Assembly: GCA_002342805.1 (NCBI GenBank)
Contig: DDQW01000095.1
Span: 1 to 29,733, forward strand
DNA length: 29,733 nucleotides
Direction of reading: 5' to 3'
Source: Clostridiales bacterium UBA2432
Lineage (GTDB): Bacteria; Bacillota; Clostridia; Lachnospirales; Vallitaleaceae
Part shown: positions 7,354 to 15,392 of the stretch, one piece after another
Position numbering within the stretch: position 1 is the first letter of the stretch
Layout of the letters: each line of letters begins with the position of its first letter
Program-made: the position numbers and the translations under genes
The notes under the pieces: generated by a model
Database searches by the model: none
Seen by the model: the letters and a program-made list of their open reading frames with translations, nothing else
Told to the model about the DNA's origin: nothing

Positions 7354-7797
7354 ATGGCACCAATAGTAAAAATTCTTCTCATGCTTTTTCTGATTATTAC
7401 CGGAATTTCAATGAGTTCGAACAATTATATTCACCAATTTATTGTTACAGTTTTTTATCATCGCCAGTCCCTAGCTGCAAAAATATTGCGTCCACTAGGA
7501 ATACTTATTGCTTTAAGTTCAGTTCTCTTCATTACAGGCTATGAAGAAATTGGCTTAATCCTCAATATACTCATCGGAATGTTTCTTATGTTTTGTTTTT
7601 TACGTAGTAGAAATCAACTGCGAAAAAATGAACTTAGCCCCAGAGAAAAAGCCATACAAGAATACCAAGCTGAAATCAAAGCTAAACGCGAATATATAGA
7701 GCAATTAAAGCTCGATATCGAAAAGAAGAAAAAACAAGAAATGATCAATGATCAAAAAAAACAAAAAGAGAAAGAAAAAGAAAGCGACAAGGTATAA
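7354..7797 (+). CDS. Small membrane protein with cytosolic coiled coil, unknown function
   Basis: A 147-residue protein. I place the start at the ATG at 7354 because TTGGAGGA lies five bases upstream; an in-frame ATG 30 bases earlier has no such site. Hydrophobic segments lie at about residues 4-22, 43-61 and 64-82. They are followed by a highly charged helix from about 90 to the end, rich in K and E, that should form a coiled coil in the cytosol. No family was recognised. It is divergent from the helicase gene and convergent with the glucokinase gene. Its stop codon lies in the loop of the shared terminator hairpin. An accessory membrane or envelope role is a guess. Confidence 0.75.
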   Translation: MAPIVKILLMLFLIITGISMSSNNYIHQFIVTVFYHRQSLAAKILRPLGILIALSSVLFITGYEEIGLILNILIGMFLMFCFLRSRNQLRKNELSPREKAIQEYQAEIKAKREYIEQLKLDIEKKKKQEMINDQKKQKEKEKESDKV

Positions 7798-7809
7798 TCC
7801 CTGTCGCTT
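7782..7809. terminator. Hairpin between convergent genes
   Basis: An 11-position stem with one mismatch (AAGCGACAAGG at 7782-7792, CCCTGTCGCTT at 7799-7809) surrounds the stop codon of the small membrane protein. The T-richness afterwards is moderate. It probably limits read-through between the two convergent genes. Confidence 0.55.
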
Positions 7810-7846
7810 CTATTATTTGCTTCTATTATTTGCTCCTATTATTTGC
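7808..7846. repeat. Three tandem 13-bp repeats after the glucokinase stop
   Basis: Three head-to-tail copies of TTCTATTATTTGC (the third has one change) start two bases beyond the stop codon of the ROK gene. They are likely a product of replication slippage. They lie in an untranslated region. Confidence 0.9.
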
Positions 7847-7848
7847 TT

Positions 7849-8808
7849 TTATTTATCGTACAATTTATATAACATAGCCGCACCGATTATACCGGCATCA
7901 TTGCCTAATTCACAAATCAGTAATTCAGTCTTTAGAGCATCGGCTCCACCATATATTTCGCTTACCACTTTTTCTTTTAAGGGTTTGATCAGATTCTCTT
8001 TTTGAGCAGATACGCCCCCACCCAAAGCAATAGCTTGTGGTTGGAAAATATTAATCACATTCACTAAACCAATGGCTAAATGATCAATATACCATGTGAT
8101 AACTTCTTGAGCAACGGTATCACCTGCTTGTGCCGCATCAAAAGGTATCTTGGCATTCATGGCTTCAACATCGCCTCCAACCAAGTCATTTAGCTTTGAG
8201 TCCGGATGTGCAATGGCTGCTTTTTTCGCTTCGCGTATCAATGCAGTTGCTGAAGAAAACTCCTCCCAACATCCACGACGTCCACATGTACATAATGTTC
8301 CGTTAAGGTCAATGACCATATGGCCTAGTTCTGCACCACCATGATAGGATCCGGTGAGGATTTTATCATGAATAATAACACCGCCTCCAACACCGGTGCC
8401 TAATGTCACCGCAACAAAATCGTCATATTTACGGCCGACACCTGCGATGAACTCACCATAGGCCGCTGCATTTGCGTCATTTTCAATATATACCGGGATA
8501 TCAAAGTGTTTTACAAATTCTTCACGAATGGGCGTATTATTAAACTTCAGATTATTGGCATATACAATCAGACCGTTTTCCGTGTCCGGTGTTCCGGGAC
8601 TTCCGATTCCAACCGAATGAACATCTTCGCGTTTAAGGCCTTCATCATCAATGACTTTTAGCGCCAACATGGCCATATCCTTGACGATTTCTTTATAATC
8701 ACGTTCTCTTAATGTGGGAACAGATGCTTGTCGAATAATACTTCCTTCTTCATCGACTAAAGCTGCTGCAATATTTGTGCCACCTAAATCAATACCAATG
8801 TTATACAT
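7849..8808 (-). CDS. glcK: ROK-family glucokinase
   Basis: A 319-residue cytosolic sugar kinase that phosphorylates glucose to glucose-6-phosphate with ATP. The phosphate-binding loop is DLGGTN (7-12), the catalytic aspartate is D111 in IENDANAAA, and the second nucleotide loop is LGTGVGGG (136-143). The ROK zinc site is H163 with CTCGRRGC (173-180). Length and motifs match Gram-positive glucokinases. AGGAGG overlaps the end of hprK, whose stop lies eight bases upstream, so the two are translated from one transcript. Pairing with hprK and closeness to the GH13 gene suggest use of glucose released inside the cell. Specificity within ROK (glucose versus N-acetylmannosamine) is not proven by sequence. 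Confidence 0.9.
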   Translation of the reverse strand: MYNIGIDLGGTNIAAALVDEEGSIIRQASVPTLRERDYKEIVKDMAMLALKVIDDEGLKREDVHSVGIGSPGTPDTENGLIVYANNLKFNNTPIREEFVKHFDIPVYIENDANAAAYGEFIAGVGRKYDDFVAVTLGTGVGGGVIIHDKILTGSYHGGAELGHMVIDLNGTLCTCGRRGCWEEFSSATALIREAKKAAIAHPDSKLNDLVGGDVEAMNAKIPFDAAQAGDTVAQEVITWYIDHLAIGLVNVINIFQPQAIALGGGVSAQKENLIKPLKEKVVSEIYGGADALKTELLICELGNDAGIIGAAMLYKLYDK

Positions 8809-8816
8809 AATTCCTC

Positions 8817-9824
8817 CTATTTGTCTGCCTCTTTTTCTTTTAATAGTTTTTCTCTTACGTTTTTTTCTTCAAGATCTTTGCGTTCTTGGGTGCGCTTGGC
8901 TAAATTATTGGTTACCCTATTATTTAACTCAATGGCCGCATTATATCCCATGGCTTTTTGTCGATGGTTGATCGCTGCGGATTCAACAATAATAGCTAGA
9001 TTTCGTCCGGGACGAATGGGTATAGAATGGGACACAATCTGATTCCCTAGAATATCCATATATTCTTCATTTAAACCTAAACGTTCGTATTCTTTGTCCG
9101 GGTTCCAATCTTCTAGCCGAATGGCTAAATCAATGTTTTGACTTTCTTTTACGGATTCAACGCCGAACAAGGTCTTACAATCCACAATACCGACACCGCG
9201 AACTTCGATAAAATGTCGGATAATATCCGGACTGGTTCCTTGTAAAATATCGTCGTTAATTTTCTTAATCTCAACAACATCATCGGCCACCAGTCGGTGT
9301 CCCCGTTTAATCAATTCCAAAGCTGTCTCGGATTTACCGATTCCGCTTTCTCCGGTAATAAATACACCTTCACCATAAACATCGACTAAAACACCATGAA
9401 GTGAAATCCGTGGCGCTAATTCTGTTTTTAAATATTGGTTTAATTCTGAAGAAAAGTAGGACGTTGGCATATGCGATTGTAAAATCGGTACACCGGTTTC
9501 ATGTGCGACTTCATTTAAGTCATCCATTAACTCAAGGCTACGTGACAAAATCAGACACGGAATTTGACTTTTGAATAACCGTTCTAATATAGCACGTCGT
9601 TCAGACGCAAAGAGATTTTGTATGTATGTGTATTCAACTTTTCCGATGATTTGAACACGCTCCGAGTCAAAATAATCAAAAAAACCTGCCAACTGTAGTG
9701 CGGGACGGTTTAAGTCACTTTGATTAATTCGTATATCCTCCGTCGGTATTTCCGGTGTCAAATTCTTGAGCTTCATTTTTTTAATGATTTCATCAAGACA
9801 GACGTAATAATTATCATGATCCAT
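8817..9824 (-). CDS. hprK: HPr kinase/phosphorylase
   Basis: A 335-residue bifunctional enzyme that phosphorylates and dephosphorylates HPr on serine 46, the signal for CcpA-mediated carbon catabolite control. The N-terminal domain spans about 1-130. The catalytic domain has H143, the P-loop GESGIGKS (158-165), ADDVVEI after it, and the family signature EVRGVGIVD. The C-terminal helix is charged. I chose the ATG at 9824 because GGAGGG lies six bases upstream; an alternative start ten codons earlier would place that site inside the gene. It lies between uvrC and the glucokinase gene on the same strand, consistent with a uvrC-hprK-glcK operon. Confidence 0.95.
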   Translation of the reverse strand: MDHDNYYVCLDEIIKKMKLKNLTPEIPTEDIRINQSDLNRPALQLAGFFDYFDSERVQIIGKVEYTYIQNLFASERRAILERLFKSQIPCLILSRSLELMDDLNEVAHETGVPILQSHMPTSYFSSELNQYLKTELAPRISLHGVLVDVYGEGVFITGESGIGKSETALELIKRGHRLVADDVVEIKKINDDILQGTSPDIIRHFIEVRGVGIVDCKTLFGVESVKESQNIDLAIRLEDWNPDKEYERLGLNEEYMDILGNQIVSHSIPIRPGRNLAIIVESAAINHRQKAMGYNAAIELNNRVTNNLAKRTQERKDLEEKNVREKLLKEKEADK

Positions 9825-9908
9825 GGTATCCCTCCAATTTGGTTTACTGTGCATCGTATCTTACACTATAGTATCACATCTTTAAAGGATGGAAAAGAAA
9901 AATTATTC

Positions 9909-11780
9909 TTATTTTCCCTCTCCATGAAAAAAATTGTAAACAGCTTCACTGCTTTTTTGATTCATTCCGTTTACCTCAAGCAGATCATTGACACTTGCTT
10001 CTTTGATTTTCTCAATATTTCCAAAGGCACGCATTAAATTCTTTCGCCGCGTCGGACCAATACCCGGGATGTCATCCAGCACAGATTTCACTTGCTGTTT
10101 TGAATGAGTTTTTCGATGATAATCAATGGCAAAGCGATGGGCTTCATCTTGAATACGCGCGACCAGCTTAAAGGCTTCGCTACGGACATTTAAGGGAATC
10201 TCCTGATTATTAAAATACAAGCCACGTGTTTGATGCTTATCATCTTTGACCATACCGCAGACTGGAATAGCCAGTCCCACTTCGGTCAGGACTTGAAGGG
10301 CAATATTTACTTGTCCCTTTCCCCCGTCCATCAAAATAAGGTCCGGTAGTTTGGTAAACTTGCCATGTTCAGCGTCAAGACCTTTAATGAGCAATTCTTT
10401 TTGCTCTTCGAGGGCATGATTAAATCGTCGCGTTAAAACTTCATTCATGGATGCATAATCATCCGGTCCGTTTCCATACTTAATTTTAAACTTTCGGTAA
10501 TCACTTTTCTTTGGCTTGCCTTGCTCGAAAACAACCATTGAGCCCACTGTTGCCACCCCTTGATGATTTGAAATATCATAGGCTTCAACCCGATGAATAG
10601 TTTCATCGAATCCAATGGCTTGTCTTAACTCTTCCATGGCACCGATGGTTCGTTTTTGCTCTTTACGCAAAGAGTCTCCAAATTGCTCTAAAGTAATGGT
10701 TGCATTCTTTGCCGCAAGGGCGATGAGCTTATTCTTATCGCCCTTTTGCGGTACCCGAATATAGACTTTTTGTCCTCGTTTATCCGATAACCAGGTTTCG
10801 ATGATATGGGCTTCCGTAAGATTGTTCTGTAATATCAATTCCTTAGGGATAAATGGCGTACCGGAATAAAACTGTTTAACAAAGGCGGTCATAATCTCTT
10901 CTGCATTCTGGTCTTCAATATGTTCCATACGAAAGTGCTCGCGTCCGATGAGCTTACCGTTACGTACAAAATATACTTGTACCAAGGCTTCTTGTTCGTT
11001 TTGTGCAAAAGCAATGACATCTTGATCATTTTGTGCGGATTTGACGATTTTTTGTTTTTCCATAATGGCTTTAATGGCTTGGATATAATCTCTTGATTCT
11101 GCAGCTTTTTCATAATCCAGTCGTTCAGATGCTTCAAGCATAACTTCTTGAAGTTCATTCATAACCGGGAGGTAATCCCCTTCAAGAAATTTAATCACCC
11201 GATTAATCTGCTTACGGTAATCGTCTTCGCTGATATATCCCATACATGGCGCATCGCACTGCTTAATATGATAGTTTAAGCAAGGGCGCTCTTTCCCGAT
11301 ATCTCGAGGCAAAACCCGATGGCAGGTCCGTATTTTGTACATTTTTCGTACAAGGTCAATAATTTCTTTGGCTGCATAGGCATTGACATAGGGGCCATAA
11401 TACTTGGCCTTATCTTTTTTCATTTCTCGTGTATAGATAATGCGGGGATAGGCTTCGTCGACAGTGACTTTGATATAGGGATATGTTTTATCATCCTTAA
11501 GCATGGTGTTATACTTGGGCCAATACTTTTTAATCAAGTTACACTCAAGAATCAAGGCTTCCAACTCAGAATCTGTAACAATATATTCAAAGGCATCAAT
11601 AAGGGAGACCATTCGCTTGATTTTATTGGAATGATTCGCTGATTGATGGAAATATTGTCGTACTCGATTTTTTAATATTTTGGCTTTTCCTACATAGATA
11701 ATGTGATCATTACTATCTTTCATTAAGTAAACCCCCGGTTTATCCGGCAGGTTTTTTAACGCTTCTTTTAAGTCAAACAT
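9909..11780 (-). CDS. uvrC: Excinuclease ABC subunit C
   Basis: A 623-residue protein that makes the dual incisions of nucleotide excision repair with UvrA and UvrB. The N-terminal GIY-YIG nuclease begins KPGVYLMKD and continues IIYVGKAK. The UVR motif for UvrB contact is around ERLDYEKAAESRD. The C-terminal RNase H-like nuclease contains DISNHQGVATVGSM. Tandem helix-hairpin-helix motifs (DIPGIGPTRRKNLMRAFG) end the protein. The length is normal. I chose the ATG at 11780 because AAGGTGG lies four bases upstream and the protein then begins MFDLKEALKNLPDKPG, as in relatives. The LacZ-like gene lies upstream with only about 50 bases between them. Confidence 0.97.
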   Translation of the reverse strand: MFDLKEALKNLPDKPGVYLMKDSNDHIIYVGKAKILKNRVRQYFHQSANHSNKIKRMVSLIDAFEYIVTDSELEALILECNLIKKYWPKYNTMLKDDKTYPYIKVTVDEAYPRIIYTREMKKDKAKYYGPYVNAYAAKEIIDLVRKMYKIRTCHRVLPRDIGKERPCLNYHIKQCDAPCMGYISEDDYRKQINRVIKFLEGDYLPVMNELQEVMLEASERLDYEKAAESRDYIQAIKAIMEKQKIVKSAQNDQDVIAFAQNEQEALVQVYFVRNGKLIGREHFRMEHIEDQNAEEIMTAFVKQFYSGTPFIPKELILQNNLTEAHIIETWLSDKRGQKVYIRVPQKGDKNKLIALAAKNATITLEQFGDSLRKEQKRTIGAMEELRQAIGFDETIHRVEAYDISNHQGVATVGSMVVFEQGKPKKSDYRKFKIKYGNGPDDYASMNEVLTRRFNHALEEQKELLIKGLDAEHGKFTKLPDLILMDGGKGQVNIALQVLTEVGLAIPVCGMVKDDKHQTRGLYFNNQEIPLNVRSEAFKLVARIQDEAHRFAIDYHRKTHSKQQVKSVLDDIPGIGPTRRKNLMRAFGNIEKIKEASVNDLLEVNGMNQKSSEAVYNFFHGEGK

Positions 11781-11810
11781 TTGTCCACCTTCACTGATTG
11801 TCATTTGATT

Positions 11811-11836
11811 TTGATTTTATACTTTGATTTTATACT
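11811..11836. repeat. Tandem 13-bp repeat across the LacZ-like stop codon
   Basis: There are two exact copies of TTGATTTTATACT with partial copies on both sides (11805-11845). The second copy contains the stop codon of the LacZ-like gene. It resembles in length and position the 13-bp repeat after the glucokinase gene. Confidence 0.85.
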
Positions 11837-13692
11837 TCGATTTTTAACATTGCCGGTGCGCCGATTAACTCAATTGCAATATCGACAAAGTGATTACTGT
11901 CTTTTTTGATTTTGCAGTTGCATACGGTTGTCGAGTCGATGTCGAATCCATAGTCGCCAATGGTCATCCATTGAACGTCACATCGTTCAATATCAACTTT
12001 TTGCGCATCTATATCAAAGAGTCCAAGGTATGCCCCTTCATTATACTGTTTGCTATTGTCATCCGGCCCTTTTCCAAAATACCGTATTGTATCCCCCGGA
12101 TCATTCATGCGAATGGCGAGACGTACCACCTTTAGAGGTATGGTGTCAGAGGCCTTGACTTTCATAATTATTTCATTTTTGCCGTTCATTAAATATAGAA
12201 CCTCAATAAGACCTTTATAGCCCTTGACTTTATATGTACAAACCACTTCGGTTCCATTGGATGCTGAACCATGGCTATATCCTTTAAACTGTAAGGTCCT
12301 GGGTTTTGAATCTTCTCCTAGGAGGCATTCTATTAACATGGGCTTCAAGAAAATCTCTTTGCTTCCAATGGCAAGATTAAGGATTTCACCATTTTGTCGA
12401 CTAATATTACAGCTCACACGTTCTCCTTCTAAAAACAGTTTTCTATGTTTTTCTTGAACGCGAACCGGGAGGTCCGAGGATACGATAGCCATTACTTTTT
12501 GGGAATCTCGCAATCGAAATTGCTCCATGGCAATAATATAGCCTGCTTTTTCAAATTCAGTGTCTTGAGCCAGTGTTGCAAATACATTAAGGTCGTATTG
12601 GCAATTCGAATTATAGTCGATGGCATCGAGTTTCAGTAAAACACCTTCTTGCTCTCCCGGTCTGATATCTATAGTGTCCTCAATATTTTTGAAAATACTA
12701 ACGCCGTCTTCTAATACTTCATATCCAAATAAAACATCGAGTGTACCCTTATAAAGATAATGACTTTCGATGATCACTTCCATCTCATCAAGATTTATCT
12801 GAAAGCTAAAGCGTTGATTCTGTTTTTTGATGACCCGTGTAATGGGCCGGCTTTGATTTAAAGAATTAAATAACCATCCACTTTCCGGGATTGCAGGAAG
12901 TCCTGATTCTTCATACTCTCTCGATTGTCGAAAGCCACGTGACCAAGGGATTGTGTTTATATCCGGGTATTCTCCGATTTCTATCCGATTTTTTGAGGCT
13001 ATTTCTTTGACTAAGTAATAGTCTGATTTTTTCATAATTGGGGCAACAATCCAACGTTCTACCGATGGATGATTTGAATACAAGCCATAATATTCTTCAA
13101 TCTGGTAAATGCTCTGTGGCGAAATCTCCACATAGGGCAAGACATCTATGATTTTGATACCATGGGTATCACATAGTTGATAGAAAGATTCTTTTTTTTC
13201 CCATGCACAATAGTAGATTTTTTGAATATTGACTTGCTTCATACACATAATATCATCTAGCACATCGGCTTCGTTTTCATGATAATATACAAGAGCTTCT
13301 TGTTTATTGACAAAGGGTTCATCACCCACAAATCCCATCTGTGTTGCATATGTATCTACTTGATCACCAAGTGCGTTAAATATGGTTACATAAACATCAT
13401 ATATAAAGGTCATCTCTGTTGTCCATTTCAAAGGATTGACAACTTCTTCGTGTATATTAAAATGATTCGACTCTTGAGGATCTAAAACCATGTTTTCTTC
13501 CATGATTTTAAAGCCCGCATTTTGATTTCGAATCTCAATGCGCGCTTTAATCGGTATTCTTTCATTCCAATAATTTTCTATGAACATACTGAAGCTTATG
13601 ATCCATGGCTCATCATTTGAAAAGTCATGGGAATTATCTAATTTTCTTGCTTTGATATTTAACCATTTTATGCGGATCTTTTTTTCTCCCAT
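11830..13692 (-). CDS. Degenerate LacZ-like (GH2) protein lacking catalytic motifs
   Basis: A 620-residue protein whose layout follows the second half of a LacZ-type beta-galactosidase (usually about 1000 residues). Residues 10-125 match the immunoglobulin-like domain before the barrel, ending in TQMGFVGDEPF. Residues 126-270 are a shortened barrel: MKQVNIQKIYYCAW (151-164) and FYQLCDTHGIKIIDV (170-184) match the first strands. HPSVERWIVAP (208-218) sits where LacZ has WSLGNE, so the acid/base glutamate is lost, and no nucleophile EYAHAMGN is visible. Residues 270-395 match the following beta domain. Residues 400-620 match the large C-terminal beta-sandwich, with YFGKGPDDN at 538-546. The first jelly-roll domain is absent. 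There is no signal peptide. The reading frame is long and intact, so a binding or structural role is inferred instead of hydrolysis. Confidence 0.75.
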   Translation of the reverse strand: MGEKKIRIKWLNIKARKLDNSHDFSNDEPWIISFSMFIENYWNERIPIKARIEIRNQNAGFKIMEENMVLDPQESNHFNIHEEVVNPLKWTTEMTFIYDVYVTIFNALGDQVDTYATQMGFVGDEPFVNKQEALVYYHENEADVLDDIMCMKQVNIQKIYYCAWEKKESFYQLCDTHGIKIIDVLPYVEISPQSIYQIEEYYGLYSNHPSVERWIVAPIMKKSDYYLVKEIASKNRIEIGEYPDINTIPWSRGFRQSREYEESGLPAIPESGWLFNSLNQSRPITRVIKKQNQRFSFQINLDEMEVIIESHYLYKGTLDVLFGYEVLEDGVSIFKNIEDTIDIRPGEQEGVLLKLDAIDYNSNCQYDLNVFATLAQDTEFEKAGYIIAMEQFRLRDSQKVMAIVSSDLPVRVQEKHRKLFLEGERVSCNISRQNGEILNLAIGSKEIFLKPMLIECLLGEDSKPRTLQFKGYSHGSASNGTEVVCTYKVKGYKGLIEVLYLMNGKNEIIMKVKASDTIPLKVVRLAIRMNDPGDTIRYFGKGPDDNSKQYNEGAYLGLFDIDAQKVDIERCDVQWMTIGDYGFDIDSTTVCNCKIKKDSNHFVDIAIELIGAPAMLKIEV

Positions 13693-13727
13693 AGGACACC
13701 TCTCATATCATCAGAACGCTTTCTTTC

Positions 13728-13733
13728 ATTATA
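13728..13733 (-). promoter_or_regulatory. -10 element of the LacZ-like gene
   Basis: A perfect TATAAT on the minus strand lies about 35 nt before the start codon and just beyond the end of pspC. No good -35 is spaced 17 nt upstream (TTTTTA). Confidence 0.35.
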
Positions 13734-13766
13734 ATCGAAAACCCGCAGAATAAAAAGGAGAAAATT

Positions 13767-14171
13767 CTAACGACGATTCGGTGTCACTACGAGATAGACT
13801 CCAAGCAAAACAATTGCAAGAGCCCAAATTGTTCCTCGATTAACCCATTGGAAGAACTGATCGGCAAGCATCATAACGCCAAAGCCAACAATAACAATTC
13901 CGGCTATTTGTTTAGTTTTTTTTTCCGTTGAATGTTCATATTCGTGTTCATGTTCTTCATGCATAGGTTTTTCTTCGATATAATCATAGGGTCTTTCCGG
14001 AATAATAATCGCACATAGAATATATGCTAAGATTCCTGATCCATATGCAAATACAAAAATTGCAAATCCTAACCTTACTAATGTTGGATCAATATCGAAG
14101 TACTCCGCTATTCCTGCACAAACACCTGCAAGCATTTTGTCTTGTTTTGAACGATATAGTTTATTTGTCAT
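13767..14171 (-). CDS. PspC-domain membrane protein
   Basis: A 134-residue protein. The PspC domain occupies residues 1-60, with the typical DKMLAGVCAGIAEYF and DPTLVRL motifs and a transmembrane helix (GFAIFVFAYGSGILAYILCA). A histidine- and glutamate-rich linker (about 65-90) contains EEHEHEYEH, which could bind metal. Two further hydrophobic stretches lie at the C-terminus. PspC proteins belong to envelope-stress responses; the partner here is unknown and no pspA is in view. I chose the ATG at 14171 because GAGGTG lies six bases upstream; a GTG three codons earlier overlaps that site. It is divergent from the VanY-like gene and lies 74 bases upstream of the LacZ-like gene. Confidence 0.85.
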   Translation of the reverse strand: MTNKLYRSKQDKMLAGVCAGIAEYFDIDPTLVRLGFAIFVFAYGSGILAYILCAIIIPERPYDYIEEKPMHEEHEHEYEHSTEKKTKQIAGIVIVGFGVMMLADQFFQWVNRGTIWALAIVLLGVYLVVTPNRR

Positions 14172-14261
14172 CACTAACACCTCTTTCTTTAAAGTATATA
14201 CTGATTATAACCGTATAAGTTTATAAGCTTCTGCTAAAACGATTAAAGGTTGATTAAAATC

Positions 14262-14290
14262 TTGCTAAATTTATTATTTTCGACTACAAT
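14262..14290 (+). promoter_or_regulatory. Promoter of the VanY-like lipoprotein gene
   Basis: TTGCTA (14262-14267), a 17-nt spacer and TACAAT (14285-14290) lie about 31 nt upstream of the start codon, in the intergenic region shared with the divergent pspC gene. Confidence 0.6.
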
Positions 14291-14321
14291 GTCTGTATCA
14301 GATAATATTTTGGAGGCTTTT

Positions 14322-15374
14322 ATGAAAAAAAATATATTCCTTTTCCTTCTCTTGGGCTATGCATTCCTGCTGACTGCCTGTGAGTTCACTCCCATCGAGC
14401 CGGGCTCATCAAATGGAGGGACACAGTTGGAAAATACAGTAAGAGAAAATACAAATGACACAGATTCAGCGGAGACGAATTCAACCGACATGGATTCAAC
14501 TGAGACGAATTCAACGGATGTCGATGCTTCAACCGATACAAATAATGTAGATGCCGAAGACGTGCTTGATCAAGTGGATTCATCCGATCGTGAACCCTTA
14601 CCCACATCTTCGGACAATACAAGTGGCTATCACGACCTATTAAGTCCCATTGATCCCGCTCAACTAGGTTTAACTCCTGAAATGATTACGGAAAACCAAG
14701 GATTACTGCCTTTACTTGAACATCTTATTAGTGTTCAATATAACTATAGCTATGGCGAAATCGGATATGTCGAAGAAGCAGATAGCATCTATGTTTTAAG
14801 TAATAAGCTCAATCATCTGCCAGCAGATTATGTTCCTAATGACTTGGTTGAACCGAATATTCCTTTTTATTTTTCGGAAGCTTTAGAAAAAAAGAAACTA
14901 CGTTCTGAAGCTGCGACACATATGGAAGAATTATTTGCTGCTGCAAACGAGGCCGGTTATAATTTGCTGGGTGCTTCCGGTTATCGTTCCTACGCAACTC
15001 AAAAGGGAATCTATGAAAACAATGTCGCCAATCGCGGTTTAGCTGCTACGGATAAAGTAAGTGCCCGCCCGGGTCATAGTGAACATCAGACCGGCTTAGC
15101 TTTAGATGTCACCCTAGAATCCCTTAGTTATCGTCTTGTTGATGCTTTAGGCGAGATGGATGAAGGGCTTTGGCTTAAAGAGAACGCACATCAATATGGA
15201 TTCATCATCCGTTATCCCAAAGAAGATACTTCGATTACCGGATATAGTTATGAACCTTGGCACCTGCGTTATATCGGCCAAGATGTTGCTACTTTTATCT
15301 ACACACATGATTTAACGGTTGAAGAATTGTATGTATATATTGAATCACTCATAGAAGAAAACACCGGTTTATAA
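14322..15374 (+). CDS. VanY-family D-alanyl-D-alanine carboxypeptidase, lipoprotein
   Basis: A 350-residue lipoprotein predicted to trim the terminal D-alanine from peptidoglycan stem peptides on the outside of the membrane. The signal peptide ends in the lipobox LLTAC with C20. Residues 40-100 form an acidic linker rich in T, S, D and N, built from repeated TNSTD units. The catalytic domain spans about 160-330. It has SGYRSYATQ (219-227), the zinc ligands H255 and D262 in SEHQTGLALDV, catalytic E311, and zinc ligand H314 in EPWH. I chose the ATG at 14322 because GGAGG lies five bases upstream and a signal peptide follows at once; the longer ATG at 14250 lacks both. The last seven residues are encoded by the terminator palindrome shared with argC. 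No vancomycin-resistance genes are nearby, so a housekeeping role is more likely. Confidence 0.93.
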   Translation: MKKNIFLFLLLGYAFLLTACEFTPIEPGSSNGGTQLENTVRENTNDTDSAETNSTDMDSTETNSTDVDASTDTNNVDAEDVLDQVDSSDREPLPTSSDNTSGYHDLLSPIDPAQLGLTPEMITENQGLLPLLEHLISVQYNYSYGEIGYVEEADSIYVLSNKLNHLPADYVPNDLVEPNIPFYFSEALEKKKLRSEAATHMEELFAAANEAGYNLLGASGYRSYATQKGIYENNVANRGLAATDKVSARPGHSEHQTGLALDVTLESLSYRLVDALGEMDEGLWLKENAHQYGFIIRYPKEDTSITGYSYEPWHLRYIGQDVATFIYTHDLTVEELYVYIESLIEENTGL

Positions 15375-15392
15375 ACCGGTGTTTTCTTCTAT
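15351..15392. terminator. 42-bp perfect palindrome, bidirectional terminator
   Basis: The arms at 15351-15371 and 15372-15392 are exactly complementary, with a GC core ACACCGG/CCGGTGT flanked by A-rich and T-rich ends, so each strand yields a hairpin ending in GTGTTTTCTTC. It covers the last seven codons plus stop of both convergent genes, which overlap by six bases. Confidence 0.9.

Noticed and set aside
7275..7544. 89-codon plus-strand frame overlapping the small membrane protein
   Set aside because: It shares the region with a better frame that has a clear ribosome site at 7354, and has none of its own.
9720..10037. Plus-strand frame across the hprK/uvrC junction
   Set aside because: It is antisense to two certain genes and has no ribosome site; it is a shadow.
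14250..14321. Longer N-terminus for the VanY-like gene
   Set aside because: It would overlap the promoter and bury the signal peptide; the ATG at 14322 has a ribosome site and starts the lipoprotein signal.
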